A stretch of 64,000 nucleotides of DNA, taken from contig CAWADL010000005.1 in NCBI GenBank assembly GCA_963780825.1, positions 434,001 through 498,000 on the forward strand, read 5' to 3'. Origin of the DNA: Roseiarcus sp963780825. GTDB taxonomy: Bacteria; Pseudomonadota; Alphaproteobacteria; Rhizobiales; Beijerinckiaceae. The notes below the pieces were generated by a model. It saw nothing but the letters and a program-made list of their open reading frames with translations. It did not search any database and was not told the origin of the DNA. Shown here in pieces: positions 16,910 through 26,174 of the stretch. How positions within the stretch are numbered: the first letter of the stretch is position 1; every line of letters begins with the position of its first letter. The translations under genes and the position numbers were made by a program.

Positions 16910-18497
16910 AGGCGACGGCGCTTGCGATCCTCAATATCTCCCGCGCCGCGTTGTAGCCGGGAACGCCTCCCACGCCGCCCCCGGGATGCGCGGACGAACC
17001 GCATTGGTATAGCCCCGCGATCGGCGTGCGGTAATCCGCCCAGTGAGGCGCGGGGCGGGCCCAAAACAACTGGTCGATCTGCAGTTCGCCGTGGAAAATA
17101 TGACCATGCGGCGTGCCGATCTTCGCCTCGATGTCAGGCGGCGTCAGGACCTGCATACCGATGATCCCGTCGGAAAAGCCCGGCGCGTAACCGTCGATCT
17201 GCTTCAGCACATTGCGGACGAGCTCGTCTTTCCGCGTCGCCCAATCGCCCTCGCGCAGATGGTAGGGCGCGTGGCCACCGAATAGATTCACGACATGTTT
17301 GCCGGGCGGAGAAATCGAGTCGTCGACGAAGCTCGGCGTGACCGGCGTGATGAACGGCTCGCGCGACATGTCGCCGTATTTGGCGTCGTCATAGGCCCGC
17401 TCCAGATAGTCGATCGTCGGGCCGATGTGGGTGTAGGTGGGATAGGCGAAGCCACATTTTGCCGCATCAAACGCCTTGTATTGCGGCAGACGCTCACAGG
17501 CGATGTTGATCTTGAAGGCGGTGGAAAAGGTCCGGTAGGATTCGATGTCGCGAACGAACTCCGGCGGCAGCGTCGTCTTGTCGAGAAACTTGAGGAAAGT
17601 GAGTTTGGCGGAAACGTTGCTTGCGACGATGTCCGCCTCATAGCGGGTTCCATCGGCGAGGGTCACGCCGCTCACGCGACCGCCGCTGGAGTCAATCGCG
17701 GCGACTTCGCAATCCGTCTTGCAAACGAGGCCCTTCTCGCGACCCGATTGGGCAATGGCTTGAGTGATCGCCCCCATGCCGCCGCGGATGAAACCCCAGC
17801 CGCCAGCGCCGGCGTGCTCGCCCATCAGGTGGTGCATGATGACATAGGCCGAGCCCGGGCTTTTCGGTCCGGCGAAGGTTCCAATGCCACTGTAGTAGGC
17901 GAGCACCGCCTTGATCTCGCTGCGCTCGAACCACTCCGAGAGATAGTCGTCGGCGCTCATCGTCATCAGGTCGATGAGGCGGAACAGCTTGTTGTTGACC
18001 TTCCGGTATTTCCACAGGAAGCTCGCGGTCTCCTTGAAGGATTTCCAATCGCGGCAGGAGGGATCGGGTGGCGTCTCTAGAAGCAGACGACGCATTATTT
18101 TGACGGAGTCCATGAGATACGCGTCGAACTCGGGGTAGATCGCGGCGTCCTTGGCGGAGAAGCGCGAGAAGGAGGCCTGCGTCTTCGCGATATCGTCGGC
18201 GAAAATGATGTGATCATCGCCGGGTAGCGGGGCGAACATATCCGTCGCCGGAAGCACCTTATAGCCGTATTTGGCGAGTTCGAGATCAGCGATGACGCGC
18301 GGATGCAGAAGGCTCATCAGATAGCTGAACACGGAGAACTTGAAGCCTGGCACGACCTCCTCGGTGACTGCGGCGCCGCCGAGCACTTCGCGCCGCTCCA
18401 GCACAAGCGTTTTCAAGCCGGCGCGCGCGAGATAGGCGCCGCAGGTCAAACCGTTGTGGCCGCCTCCGATGATGATGGCGTCGTAGCGTTCTGGCAC
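16893..18497 (-). CDS. NAD(P)/FAD-dependent oxidoreductase, PYROXD2/phytoene-desaturase-like
   Basis: This 534-residue flavoprotein starts with the dinucleotide-binding motif IIIGGGHNGLTCGAYLARAG and the LERREVLGGAA segment that follows in phytoene-desaturase-like enzymes. The C-terminal FAD motif is LYQCGSSAHPGGGVGGVPGYNAA. It is closest in pattern to the PYROXD2 subgroup, whose bacterial substrates are unknown. It lies upstream of the ABC-transporter genes in the same direction, 210 bases away, and is plausibly the first gene of the Rieske operon. The last codons and TGA lie within a palindromic repeat. Confidence 0.87.
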   Translation of the reverse strand: MPERYDAIIIGGGHNGLTCGAYLARAGLKTLVLERREVLGGAAVTEEVVPGFKFSVFSYLMSLLHPRVIADLELAKYGYKVLPATDMFAPLPGDDHIIFADDIAKTQASFSRFSAKDAAIYPEFDAYLMDSVKIMRRLLLETPPDPSCRDWKSFKETASFLWKYRKVNNKLFRLIDLMTMSADDYLSEWFERSEIKAVLAYYSGIGTFAGPKSPGSAYVIMHHLMGEHAGAGGWGFIRGGMGAITQAIAQSGREKGLVCKTDCEVAAIDSSGGRVSGVTLADGTRYEADIVASNVSAKLTFLKFLDKTTLPPEFVRDIESYRTFSTAFKINIACERLPQYKAFDAAKCGFAYPTYTHIGPTIDYLERAYDDAKYGDMSREPFITPVTPSFVDDSISPPGKHVVNLFGGHAPYHLREGDWATRKDELVRNVLKQIDGYAPGFSDGIIGMQVLTPPDIEAKIGTPHGHIFHGELQIDQLFWARPAPHWADYRTPIAGLYQCGSSAHPGGGVGGVPGYNAAREILRIASAVACRRGR

Positions 18498-18591
18498 TTA
18501 CTCGTCTCCCAGCAAGACTTGCGGATTAAGAGGGTGAAGGGCGCCGTTGTCAACCAACGCTTGTCCAACGGCGCCGGCGTTTCAGAGCCAT

Positions 18592-18702
18592 CGTCATTGC
18601 GAGGAGCGAAGGGACGCGGCAATCCATGCGGCGGCAGGCGACCTTTCCGGTTGGTCGGCGATCTCACGGCGCTGGATGGCTTCGCTTCGCTCGCAATGAC
18701 GG
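18592..18702. repeat. Dispersed 'attgcgag' palindromic repeat, full copy
   Basis: This ~110-base unit starts with cgtcattgcgaggagcgaag, carries gcggcaatccatgcggc inside, and ends with ttcgcttcgctcgcaatgac. The two ends are inverted copies. Near-identical units occur at 24440, 28122 and 50224. It fills the gap between the FGGY kinase and the FAD oxidoreductase genes. Confidence 0.8.
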
Positions 18703-18709
18703 GACGACA

Positions 18710-20171
18710 TTAATTGCTTCCCGCCAAACAACCAATGGGTCGCAACGCGTCGATGGCGCGCTGGTAGGCTTCAAACATCGCATCGTATCGCGCCTTGCGG
18801 CGCCGATTGGGCTCGAACACACGCTCAACTCTGGACATGCGCGCGACCGCTTCCGCGAGCGTCGGATAGGCGCCGACGCCCGACCGCCGCCATCATCGCC
18901 GCGCCGAGACAGCCGACGTCGAGGCAGGCGACGCGATCGAGTGGAAGCCCCAGACAATCGGCGCGGATCTGCGCCCAAAGGTCGGAGCGCGCGCCGCCGC
19001 CGGCATGAAACAGCCGCCCCGTCCCGCCGCCCGCGGCGGCGTCGCAAGCCGCAAACAGCAATCGCCCCGACAGCGCCACGCCCTCCAGCACGGCAAGCGC
19101 CAACTCCGGCGCGCCGGTCCGACGATCGAGCCCGACAAAGGCGCCGCGCAGCTCTGCGTCCCACAGCGGCGCGCGCTCGCCTTCGAGCTGTGGCAGAAAC
19201 AAGATCGGCCGCCCGTCGCGATCGGCCTCTTCCGCCAGAGCCAAGGCGCTGGCGATGTCGCTCCCGCTCGCTTCCGCCCACCATTGCAACGCATCGCCGC
19301 CGTGCTGGGTTGGTCCCGCGTTGATCGTGAGGCCCGCGGCCGGCGGGAAGGTGACGACGCCGGGCGCGCCGATACGCTCGGCGCTCGCGATGGCGACGAT
19401 CTCGCTTGTCCCACTCAAGTAAACTCCCTGGCCGCTTTGGCCGACGCCCGCGCCGGCGACCCCGCTCCAGGCGTCCATCGTCCCTGCAACGACAGGCGCG
19501 CGGCGGCCGGACGGTCCAAGCGCGATCTCACCAACGATGTCGATAAAGCCTCTCAAGTTGGGAAGCCGCTGGCGCGCGCCTGCCACTCGGGCAATCAGCG
19601 GCTCGACATAGGCGAGATCGAGGCCAACAACGAAGAAGCTCGTCATGGCGTCGGACACGGTCGTTCCCGTCAAAGCCTTCAGGCAATAGTCCTTGGGCGA
19701 GAGAACGTGACGCGTAGCCGCGAACACCTCCGGCCGTTCCCGCGCCATCCAGGCCATGCGGGCCAGCACGTGGCTGGCCCCGACGGGCAGCGGCGCGCCC
19801 CACCAGCGCATTCGCTCTTCCAACGAAATGCCCGCGTCGATCTTGGCCGCTTCGGCGGCGGCGCGGTTGTCCGCCCAAGCAATCGCCGGGGCGAGCGGAC
19901 GGCCTTCGGCGTCGACGAAAACATCGGTATTGGCCTGGCTGCAAAGCCCGACGCCCGCGACGCGCTCGCCACGCCCTTCCGCGACGAGTTCGGCGAGAAC
20001 GGCGCTCAGCCCCTCTGTCCAATCGCGCGGGTCCTGTTCGACGATCCCCGGCGCCGGTCGCGAGGTTGGATAAGGGCGAGAAGCATGGGCGACGAGGCGG
20101 CCTTCGGCGTCGAACGCCGCGCCCTTGATCGTCGTCGTGCCGACGTCGAAGCCGAGAAACAGGTCAGCCAT
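18710..20171 (-). CDS. FGGY family carbohydrate kinase (frame broken near 18885)
   Basis: This kinase of the FGGY family (xylulokinase/glycerol kinase relatives) phosphorylates a sugar or polyol with ATP. The N-terminal phosphate-binding FLGFDVGTTTIKGAAFD, the catalytic-Asp region VAGTMDAWSGVAGAGVG and the C-terminal LFHAGGGARSDLWAQI motif are present. After AAMMAAVG near 18885 the frame must shift; the next frame gives VGAYPTLAEAVARMSRVERV and ends with TAA at 18710, restoring the normal ~485-residue length. One extra G explains it. Start ATG 20171 overlaps the stop of the TrpA-like gene. It should phosphorylate what the divergent ABC importer brings in. Confidence 0.86.
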
Positions 20172-20886
20172 CGAGCCCCTTCCGCAGACCTTTCAGCAAG
20201 GCGCCGAGCGCCGCCGGCCCTTGCAGCGCCGCGCGCAAAGCCGCGCTGCCCACGACCACGCCGTCGGCGCCAAAGGTGACGGCGGCCTGCGCGTGCTCAG
20301 GCGTCGACACGCCAAAACCGAGCACGATTGGCGCCGAAATTCCCGAGGCGCGCAGCCAAGCGATCCGATCGGCGTTGGCGCGATCGAGGGAAAGCCGCGG
20401 GCCGGTGAGGCCGGGCGCGGCTTGCAGCATCACATAGCCGTCCGCCGAGCGCGCTTCCGCGATGTCGTCCTCGCTCAGCGGTTCAGGCAAAAAAGCGCAG
20501 ACGGCGGCGCCGGAAGCTCGCGCATGCGCCTCCAGCGCCGCCCGGCAAAAATCGCCGGCCGGGGCGACGGCGAGGACGCCATAGGCCCCGGAAAAGAACT
20601 GCGGATCGTTTAACCCGGGATGGCGCGCCGTGGCATAGGTCATCAGCAGAGCGCCTGGGCCGCTCCTTCCGGCCAGCCGCTCGCGAACCTGGCTCCAGGC
20701 TCGCGCGAGGTCTTGCGGGAGCGCCCGCGCCATGGAGGCGCGCACGTCTGGTCCATCAAGGTACGGTTCGGACGCCGGCCAGCCGCATTCGACGACGTCG
20801 ACGCCCGAGTCCGCGTAGAGATCGAGAACATCAGGCGCCACGGCGGGATCGCCGAGCGGAAAATAGACGATGAGGCGCGCGGGCAT
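20164..20886 (-). CDS. Tryptophan-synthase-alpha-like TIM barrel protein
   Basis: This 240-residue protein is homologous to TrpA, which splits indole-3-glycerol phosphate by a retro-aldol reaction. Both catalytic residues of TrpA are kept with the same spacing: Glu in VVECGWP and Asp 11 residues later in YLDGPDV. The C-terminal phosphate-binding region IVLGFGVSTPEHA and GADGVVVGSA is also kept. There is no trpB here; instead it is coupled to an FGGY kinase and faces a sugar ABC importer. A role as an aldolase for a sugar phosphate made by that kinase is my inference. It is shorter than typical TrpA (about 265-270 residues). Confidence 0.82.
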   Translation of the reverse strand: MPARLIVYFPLGDPAVAPDVLDLYADSGVDVVECGWPASEPYLDGPDVRASMARALPQDLARAWSQVRERLAGRSGPGALLMTYATARHPGLNDPQFFSGAYGVLAVAPAGDFCRAALEAHARASGAAVCAFLPEPLSEDDIAEARSADGYVMLQAAPGLTGPRLSLDRANADRIAWLRASGISAPIVLGFGVSTPEHAQAAVTFGADGVVVGSAALRAALQGPAALGALLKGLRKGLDG

Positions 20887-21004
20887 CCCGTTCCGTATCG
20901 CATCGAGCGCGCGGCGTGCAAAGACGGAAATCCCATTGAAGCCGGTGAACCGGCGGTGCTACGAAGCCGCAACGGCGCTCGCCGCGGAAGCCTGGGGAAA
21001 GTAC

Positions 21005-21913
21005 ATGCGTATTTCATTGTGCGTGGCCGCGTTCGTAATGGCGTCGACGACATCCGCGTTCGCAACGAAGATCGCGATCGTCACCCCGTATCTCGCTCAG
21101 CCCGGGACACAGTATTACGTCGAGGCGTTTCAGGAAGTCGCCAAGCAGAACAACTGGACGGTCAACGTCGTCGACACCAAGGGCGACATCGCCGGCGTCG
21201 TCAGCCGCATCGAGGACGCCGCCAATCAGAAGGTCGACGCCATCGTGCTGAATGCGGACCCCGCGCAAGTGACGGCGGGGCTCGAGACAGCCAAACAAGC
21301 CGGCGTGCCGGTGTTCGGCATGGACGCGGGCATGAGCCCCTTGCTCGTCACCAACGTCACCTCGAATGGCTATGAGATGGCGGCCGTCACGTCCTCCTAT
21401 GTCGTCAACCGCATCGGCGGCAAAGGCGGCGTCGTGATGTTCGTGTTCGACGCGTTCCCGCCGGTCGAGGTGCGCGGCGTGATCGCCGACGCGATCTTCA
21501 AGAACACCCCAGACATCAAGATCATCGACCGCGTTACCCCCGACGTGCAGGACGGCGGCATCGCCGACTCGCGCGCCAAAATGGAGGCGATCCTCGCCGC
21601 GCATCCTCAGAAAGGCTCGATCGCCGCCGTTTGGGCGGCCTGGGATCAACCGGCGCTCGGCGCGTTGCAGGCGATCGAAGCGGCCGGCCGCACCAACGAG
21701 GGCATCGTCATCACCGGCATGGACGCCAATCCGCAGGCGCGCGCGGCGATCGCCAAGGGCGGCGATTTCGAGGCCTCGATGGCGCAGGATTTCAAGGGCA
21801 TCGGCCGCACCGTCGCCGACACCGTCAAGCGCTATCTCGCCGGCGAGAAGATCAAGCAGAGCGTGATCTACGTGCCAACCAAGCTGATCACCGAGGAGAA
21901 CGTCAACCAATAG
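21005..21913 (+). CDS. Sugar ABC transporter substrate-binding protein, RbsB type
   Basis: This 302-residue type 1 periplasmic binding protein has a Sec signal peptide of about 20 residues (cleaved after TSAFA). The mature sequence begins TKIAIVTPYLAQPGTQYY and contains the ADPAQVTAGLETAKQAGVPVFGMD segment typical of ribose-binding-protein relatives. I chose ATG 21005 to match the signal peptide; the open frame continues upstream without meaning. It lies 118 bases from the divergent TrpA-like gene, so the gap holds two promoters. Ligand is a pentose, hexose or polyol, not specified by the sequence. Confidence 0.88.
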   Translation: MRISLCVAAFVMASTTSAFATKIAIVTPYLAQPGTQYYVEAFQEVAKQNNWTVNVVDTKGDIAGVVSRIEDAANQKVDAIVLNADPAQVTAGLETAKQAGVPVFGMDAGMSPLLVTNVTSNGYEMAAVTSSYVVNRIGGKGGVVMFVFDAFPPVEVRGVIADAIFKNTPDIKIIDRVTPDVQDGGIADSRAKMEAILAAHPQKGSIAAVWAAWDQPALGALQAIEAAGRTNEGIVITGMDANPQARAAIAKGGDFEASMAQDFKGIGRTVADTVKRYLAGEKIKQSVIYVPTKLITEENVNQ

Positions 21914-21914
21914 C

Positions 21915-23408
21915 GTGGGTGAACTGCTTTCAATCAAGCGGCTGGCGAAGGCTTACGGCGGCGCTGTCGCCTTGCGCGACGCTTCGCTGAGCCTCGACGC
22001 CGGCGAGATGCTGGCCCTGATGGGTGAGAACGGCGCTGGCAAGAGCACGCTGATCAAGATCCTCGCGGGGGCCGTGGCCGCGGACGGCGGCGAAATCAGG
22101 ATCGGGGGCAGGGCGGTATCGCCGCGCAGCCCTGCCGAGGCGCACCGGCTCGGCCTGCGCTTCATCCATCAGGAACTCGTTGTCGTCCCTGGCCTCAGCG
22201 TGGCTGAAAACATCATGCTCGGGCGGCGGTATCCCCACCGCTTCGGCCTCGTCGACTGGAGGGCGCTGAACGCCCGCGCGAGCGCGGCGCTCGCGACCTT
22301 GGGCGTAACGCATATTTCGCCGCAGGCGATTGTCTCCAGGCTGCCGGTCGGCGATCGGATGCTGGTCAAGATTGCTTCGGCCCTGTTGGAGAGCGAAGGC
22401 GAACCCGCGCGTCTATTTGTAATGGACGAGCCGACGGCGGCGCTGAACGGCGAGGAAAGCGAGCGACTGTTCCAGGTCGTGGCCGCTTTGCGCGGACGTG
22501 GCTGCGGCGTGCTTTATGTCTCGCATCGGCTCGACGAGGTGCTGGCGCTCGCCGACCGGATTGTGGTGCTGCGTGACGGCGAGAACGCCGCCACGCTCGA
22601 CGCCAAACAAGCGACCAAGCCGCAGCTGATCGCCGCGATGACGGGTGGGCGCGAGATCGATAGCGTGGGCGACGCAAGCCGCGAGGTGGATTCTTTGGTC
22701 GCGCTCTCCGTCGAGGGCCTTTCCGGCGACGGATTGCGCGACGTCGCCTTCGATATCAGACGCGGCGAAATCCTCGGTGTCGCTGGCCTCGCGAGCGCCG
22801 GAGCGGATCGGCTGACACGCGCACTGATCGGCGGCGCCGGTCGTGTCAAGCTGGAAGGCTCGCCAATCACCCTGAAAGGCCCTGCCGACGCCTGGGGCAA
22901 AGGAATAGCGCTTGTCCCGCGCGAACGCCGCGCCGAGGGGCTTCTGCTGATGCAAGACGTGGCGCGAAACGTGGCGCTTCCTCACCTCTCTTGGCTCAAT
23001 CGCTGGCGATGGTTGCTGAACCGAACCAGCGAGCGCGCGACAGCCGTGGAAACCGGCAAGCGCGTTCGATTGAAAGCGCGGAGCCCGGAGCAGAAACTGC
23101 GAACACTCTCCGGTGGCAACCAGCAGAAAGTGATGTTCGCCCGCGCCGTCGCCGGCCCGCTCCGCGCGCTGCTGCTCGACGAACCGACCCGCGGCGTCGA
23201 CGTTGGCGCGAAGTTCGACATTTACGCTCTGCTGCGCGAGTTGGCGGCGGCGGGGGCTGCGGTTTTGATTGTATCGAGCGATCAGGAAGAGCTCTTGCAC
23301 ATCTGCTCGCGCATCGTCGTGATGCGCGAGGGCCAGATCGCCGCGAGCGTTTCGGCCGCAGCGCTTACCCCGCAAAAGCTGCTCTCGCTCTGCTACGGCG
23401 AAAGTTGA
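21915..23408 (+). CDS. Sugar ABC transporter ATP-binding protein, RbsA type
   Basis: This 497-residue protein is a tandem ABC ATPase. The first domain has Walker A GENGAGKST (~residue 37) and Walker B LFVMDEPTAAL, with an unusual signature region SRLPVGDRMLVKIASALL. The second domain has a degenerate Walker A (LASAGADRL), a canonical LSGGNQQKVMFARAV and LLLDEPTRGVDVGA, as usual in this family. Start is a GTG (21915) two bases after the binding-protein stop. The stop overlaps the permease start (TGATG). Confidence 0.9.
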   Translation: MGELLSIKRLAKAYGGAVALRDASLSLDAGEMLALMGENGAGKSTLIKILAGAVAADGGEIRIGGRAVSPRSPAEAHRLGLRFIHQELVVVPGLSVAENIMLGRRYPHRFGLVDWRALNARASAALATLGVTHISPQAIVSRLPVGDRMLVKIASALLESEGEPARLFVMDEPTAALNGEESERLFQVVAALRGRGCGVLYVSHRLDEVLALADRIVVLRDGENAATLDAKQATKPQLIAAMTGGREIDSVGDASREVDSLVALSVEGLSGDGLRDVAFDIRRGEILGVAGLASAGADRLTRALIGGAGRVKLEGSPITLKGPADAWGKGIALVPRERRAEGLLLMQDVARNVALPHLSWLNRWRWLLNRTSERATAVETGKRVRLKARSPEQKLRTLSGGNQQKVMFARAVAGPLRALLLDEPTRGVDVGAKFDIYALLRELAAAGAAVLIVSSDQEELLHICSRIVVMREGQIAASVSAAALTPQKLLSLCYGES

Positions 23409-24358
23409 TGGCGCGTTTCCTCAGTCGATTTGGCACGCCGCTGGGCTTTCTCGTGCTGATTGCGTTCTTTTGGATCGAGCTGCCGGACACGTTCTTCACC
23501 ACGCGCAACCTCATCAACATCTCGCAGCAGATGAGTATGCTCGCCGTCGTTTCGGCGACGATGACAGTGGTGATGGCGATGGGCGATTTCGACCTCAGCG
23601 TGGGTTCGGTCGCCAGCCTCGCGGGCGTCGTCGCCGCGCTCACATTCGTCGCGGGTGGTTCGCCTTGGCTCGGCGTGCTCGCGGCGCTGGCCGCCGGGTT
23701 GACGGCCGGGCTGGTCAACGGATTTCTCGTCGCCTACGTCGGTATCCTGCCATTCATCGCCACGCTGGGCGCGTTGACGGTGTTCAGCGGTCTGGCGTTT
23801 CGGCTCTCCGGCGGAAAAACGATATTCGGTTCGGCGATCCCCGCCTCGTTTGGCGGCTTCGCGCGAACCGGCCTGCCGGTTGGCGGCGTGACGATCCCGA
23901 ATCTGACTCTGGTCGCGGCCGCCGTTTTGGCGCTGGTCTGGCTGCTGTTGGAGCAAACCGTGGTTGGCCGCAGGCTTTACGCGATCGGCGGCAACGCGGA
24001 GGCGGCGCGGCTTGCGGGTGTCCGCATCAAGCCGCTGAGGCTCGCGGCGTTTGGGCTGTCGGGTCTGGGGGCGGCGGCGGCTGGGCTGATGCTGGCAAGC
24101 CGTGTCGCCTCAGCCAATCCGACCCAAGGCGCCGGCCTGATGCTCGACGCGATCGCCGCCGTGTTTCTCGGCATGACGATGAGCGAGGAAGGCCAGCCGC
24201 GCGTGCCCTTCACGCTGTTCGGCGTGCTGATGCTCGGCGTGCTGGGCAACGGTCTCACGCAGCTGGACGTCGACTCCTACGTACGTGACATCATAACCGG
24301 CTCGATCATCATCGTCGCCGTGGCGGCGGGAAGCCTAGGACGCGCGCGGCGAGGATAG
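23408..24358 (+). CDS. Sugar ABC transporter permease, RbsC type
   Basis: This 316-residue permease of the BPD_transp_2 family has about eight to ten membrane segments. The NISQQMSMLAVVSATMTVVM start and the family-typical GDFDLSVGSVASLAGVVAA and AIGGNAEAARLAGV segments are clear. ATG 23408 overlaps the ATPase stop; upstream residues in the open frame belong to the ATPase in another frame. It completes a three-gene importer. Nothing but a repeat lies in the 233 bases downstream. Confidence 0.9.
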   Translation: MARFLSRFGTPLGFLVLIAFFWIELPDTFFTTRNLINISQQMSMLAVVSATMTVVMAMGDFDLSVGSVASLAGVVAALTFVAGGSPWLGVLAALAAGLTAGLVNGFLVAYVGILPFIATLGALTVFSGLAFRLSGGKTIFGSAIPASFGGFARTGLPVGGVTIPNLTLVAAAVLALVWLLLEQTVVGRRLYAIGGNAEAARLAGVRIKPLRLAAFGLSGLGAAAAGLMLASRVASANPTQGAGLMLDAIAAVFLGMTMSEEGQPRVPFTLFGVLMLGVLGNGLTQLDVDSYVRDIITGSIIIVAVAAGSLGRARRG

Positions 24359-24439
24359 GGGAAAGATTGCATTGTGGCGGAGCTCACAGCGCTGGCTGGA
24401 AATTTCTGCATCAAAGCACTAACAGTGAACCGACTAACC

Positions 24440-24548
24440 GTCATTGCGAGGAGCGAAGCGACGAAGCAATCCATGCGGCTGCAGACGCCCTATCCGGTTA
24501 GTTGACGATCTCACGACGCTGGATTGCTTCGCTTCGCTCGCAATGACG
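24440..24548. repeat. Dispersed 'attgcgag' palindromic repeat, full copy
   Basis: This copy runs from cgtcattgcgaggagcgaag to ttcgcttcgctcgcaatgac with ends that are inverted copies. It differs from the 28122 copy at a few bases (for example gcgacgaagcaatcc in place of gcgacgcggcaatcc). It lies between the sugar transporter and the oleate hydratase genes. Confidence 0.8.
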
Positions 24549-24591
24549 AATAGGCCGCCATCGAAGACCACCGGCGATCAGGGAGCGGGGG

Positions 24592-26154
24592 ATGAAAGCG
24601 CATATCGTCGGCGGTGGCTTTGGAGGGTTGGCGGCGGCCGCATTTCTGATCCGTAACGGCGGTCTGCCTCGGGCAAGACATCACGATCTACGACGCCGAG
24701 GATCGGCCGGGTGGCGGCTTCTTCTTAGGCGGCAGCGCGAAGACCGGTTACAACCTGCCGGGATCTGTGTTTGACAAGGACTTCCGCTGCACTTTTGCGC
24801 TGCTCGAGACGATCCCCACTATCAGCAATCCCGCCGTTTCGGTCAAAGATGAGTTCTTCACTTTCAATCGACTGAACCCGTTCCAAGACCGCGCGCACAT
24901 CATTGACGGCGACGGCGCCATCATACACGAGCCGCATTTCGGCTTGACCCTGAGCGATGGGCTGGCTCTCGCGCGGCTCTCGCTGACGCCCGAAGCCAGG
25001 CTGGACGGCCGGCGCATCGACGAATTTTTTTCGCCGCGTTTTTTCTCGACCGAATTCTGGTTGCTGTTCTCGACGATCATGGGCTCCCTGCCGCAGCACA
25101 GTGCGACCGAGTTTCGGCGTTATATCAACCGCACTCTGCGATTGCTGCCCGATCTGTCGGACATGACGAACATCTGGCGCACCCCCGTCAATCAATACGA
25201 GTCGTTCATCGAGCCGCTGGTGGCCTGGCTGAAGCCGCGCGGGGTAAACTTCCTAAGCCGCACTTTCGTCTCCGACATCGGCTTCACTCCCTCACCGGAC
25301 CGTATAACGGTTGACCGGCTCGACTACGAACGGGACGGCGCCGCAACCTCCTTGGCAATCAGTTCAGAGGACGTCGTCCTGGTGACCACCGGGTCGCAGG
25401 CCGCCGACCTGGCGGCGGGATCGATGACCCAGGCGCCGCGGGCCACGGGAGGCGGACGGTCTTGGGCGCTGTGGAAACGGTTGGCGCAAGGGCGCTCGGA
25501 TTTCGGCAATCCTGATGTGTTCTTCGACGCGGCCAACGCGCCGGACCGGCGCTGGGTGACTTTTACAGTCACCACGACAGGGACCGAATTCATCGACCGG
25601 ATGACGAAATTGACCGGCAACCAACCGGGTACGGGAGGGCTCGTCACTTTGAAGAGATTCCGGTTGGCTAATCTCGCTTTCGATCTTCCTGCAACCGGAG
25701 ATGCGTGATCAGCCCAAGGGCACATATGTCTGGTGGGGCTACGGCCTGCATCCGGAGCGAAAACGGGAATTTTGTGTCGAAACGCATGGCTGAATGCACC
25801 GGCGCCGAAATTCTCGAAGAGGTCGTTCGGCAACTGCGGTTCGACGATCAGCTGGAAGCGATCCTGGCCTCGTCGATCTGCATCCCCTGCGACATGCCCT
25901 ACGTGAACAACATCTGGATGCCACGCAGCCGCACCGATAGACCTAGCGTGGTCCCGGAGGGGTCGACCAATCTCGCATTCATCGGCCAATACGTCGAGGT
26001 CGAACGAGACGTGACGTTCACCATCGAATATTCGGCTCGCACGGCGTGGGAAGCGGTTCGTCTTCTGCTCAAGCGCGGCCCAGCGCCGCCGCCGGTCTAC
26101 CAGGGTCAATACGATCTGTCGGCGCTGTTTGGGGCGCTCAAGGTAATTCTCTAA
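24592..26154 (+). CDS. ohyA: Oleate hydratase (three frame breaks)
   Basis: This FAD enzyme (formerly myosin-cross-reactive antigen) adds water to the cis-9 double bond of unsaturated fatty acids to give 10-hydroxy acids. It starts with HIVGGGFGGLAAAAFLI, then needs frame changes near 24670 (giving ITIYDAEDRPGGGFFLGG), near 25695 (giving DQPKGTYVWWGYGLHP) and near 25765 (giving GNFVSKRMAECTGAEI). The C-terminus MPYVNNIWMPRSRTDRP and AFIGQYVEVERDVTFTIEY is unmistakable. The summed length, about 520 residues, is near normal. Indel errors are likelier than decay, because every segment is conserved. A di-heme cytochrome gene starts 21 bases downstream. Confidence 0.85.
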
Positions 26155-26174
26155 GCCTGATAGGAGGAACCGCC

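Noticed and set aside
19005..20279. 424-residue plus-strand open frame opposite the FGGY kinase
   Set aside because: Antisense frame rich in Arg, Ala and Gly with no motifs; the kinase on the minus strand is well supported.
20164..20886. Annotation as the true trpA of tryptophan synthesis
   Set aside because: No trpB, trpF or other trp genes are near, the protein is short, and it overlaps an FGGY kinase gene; homology to the fold is kept but the name is not given.
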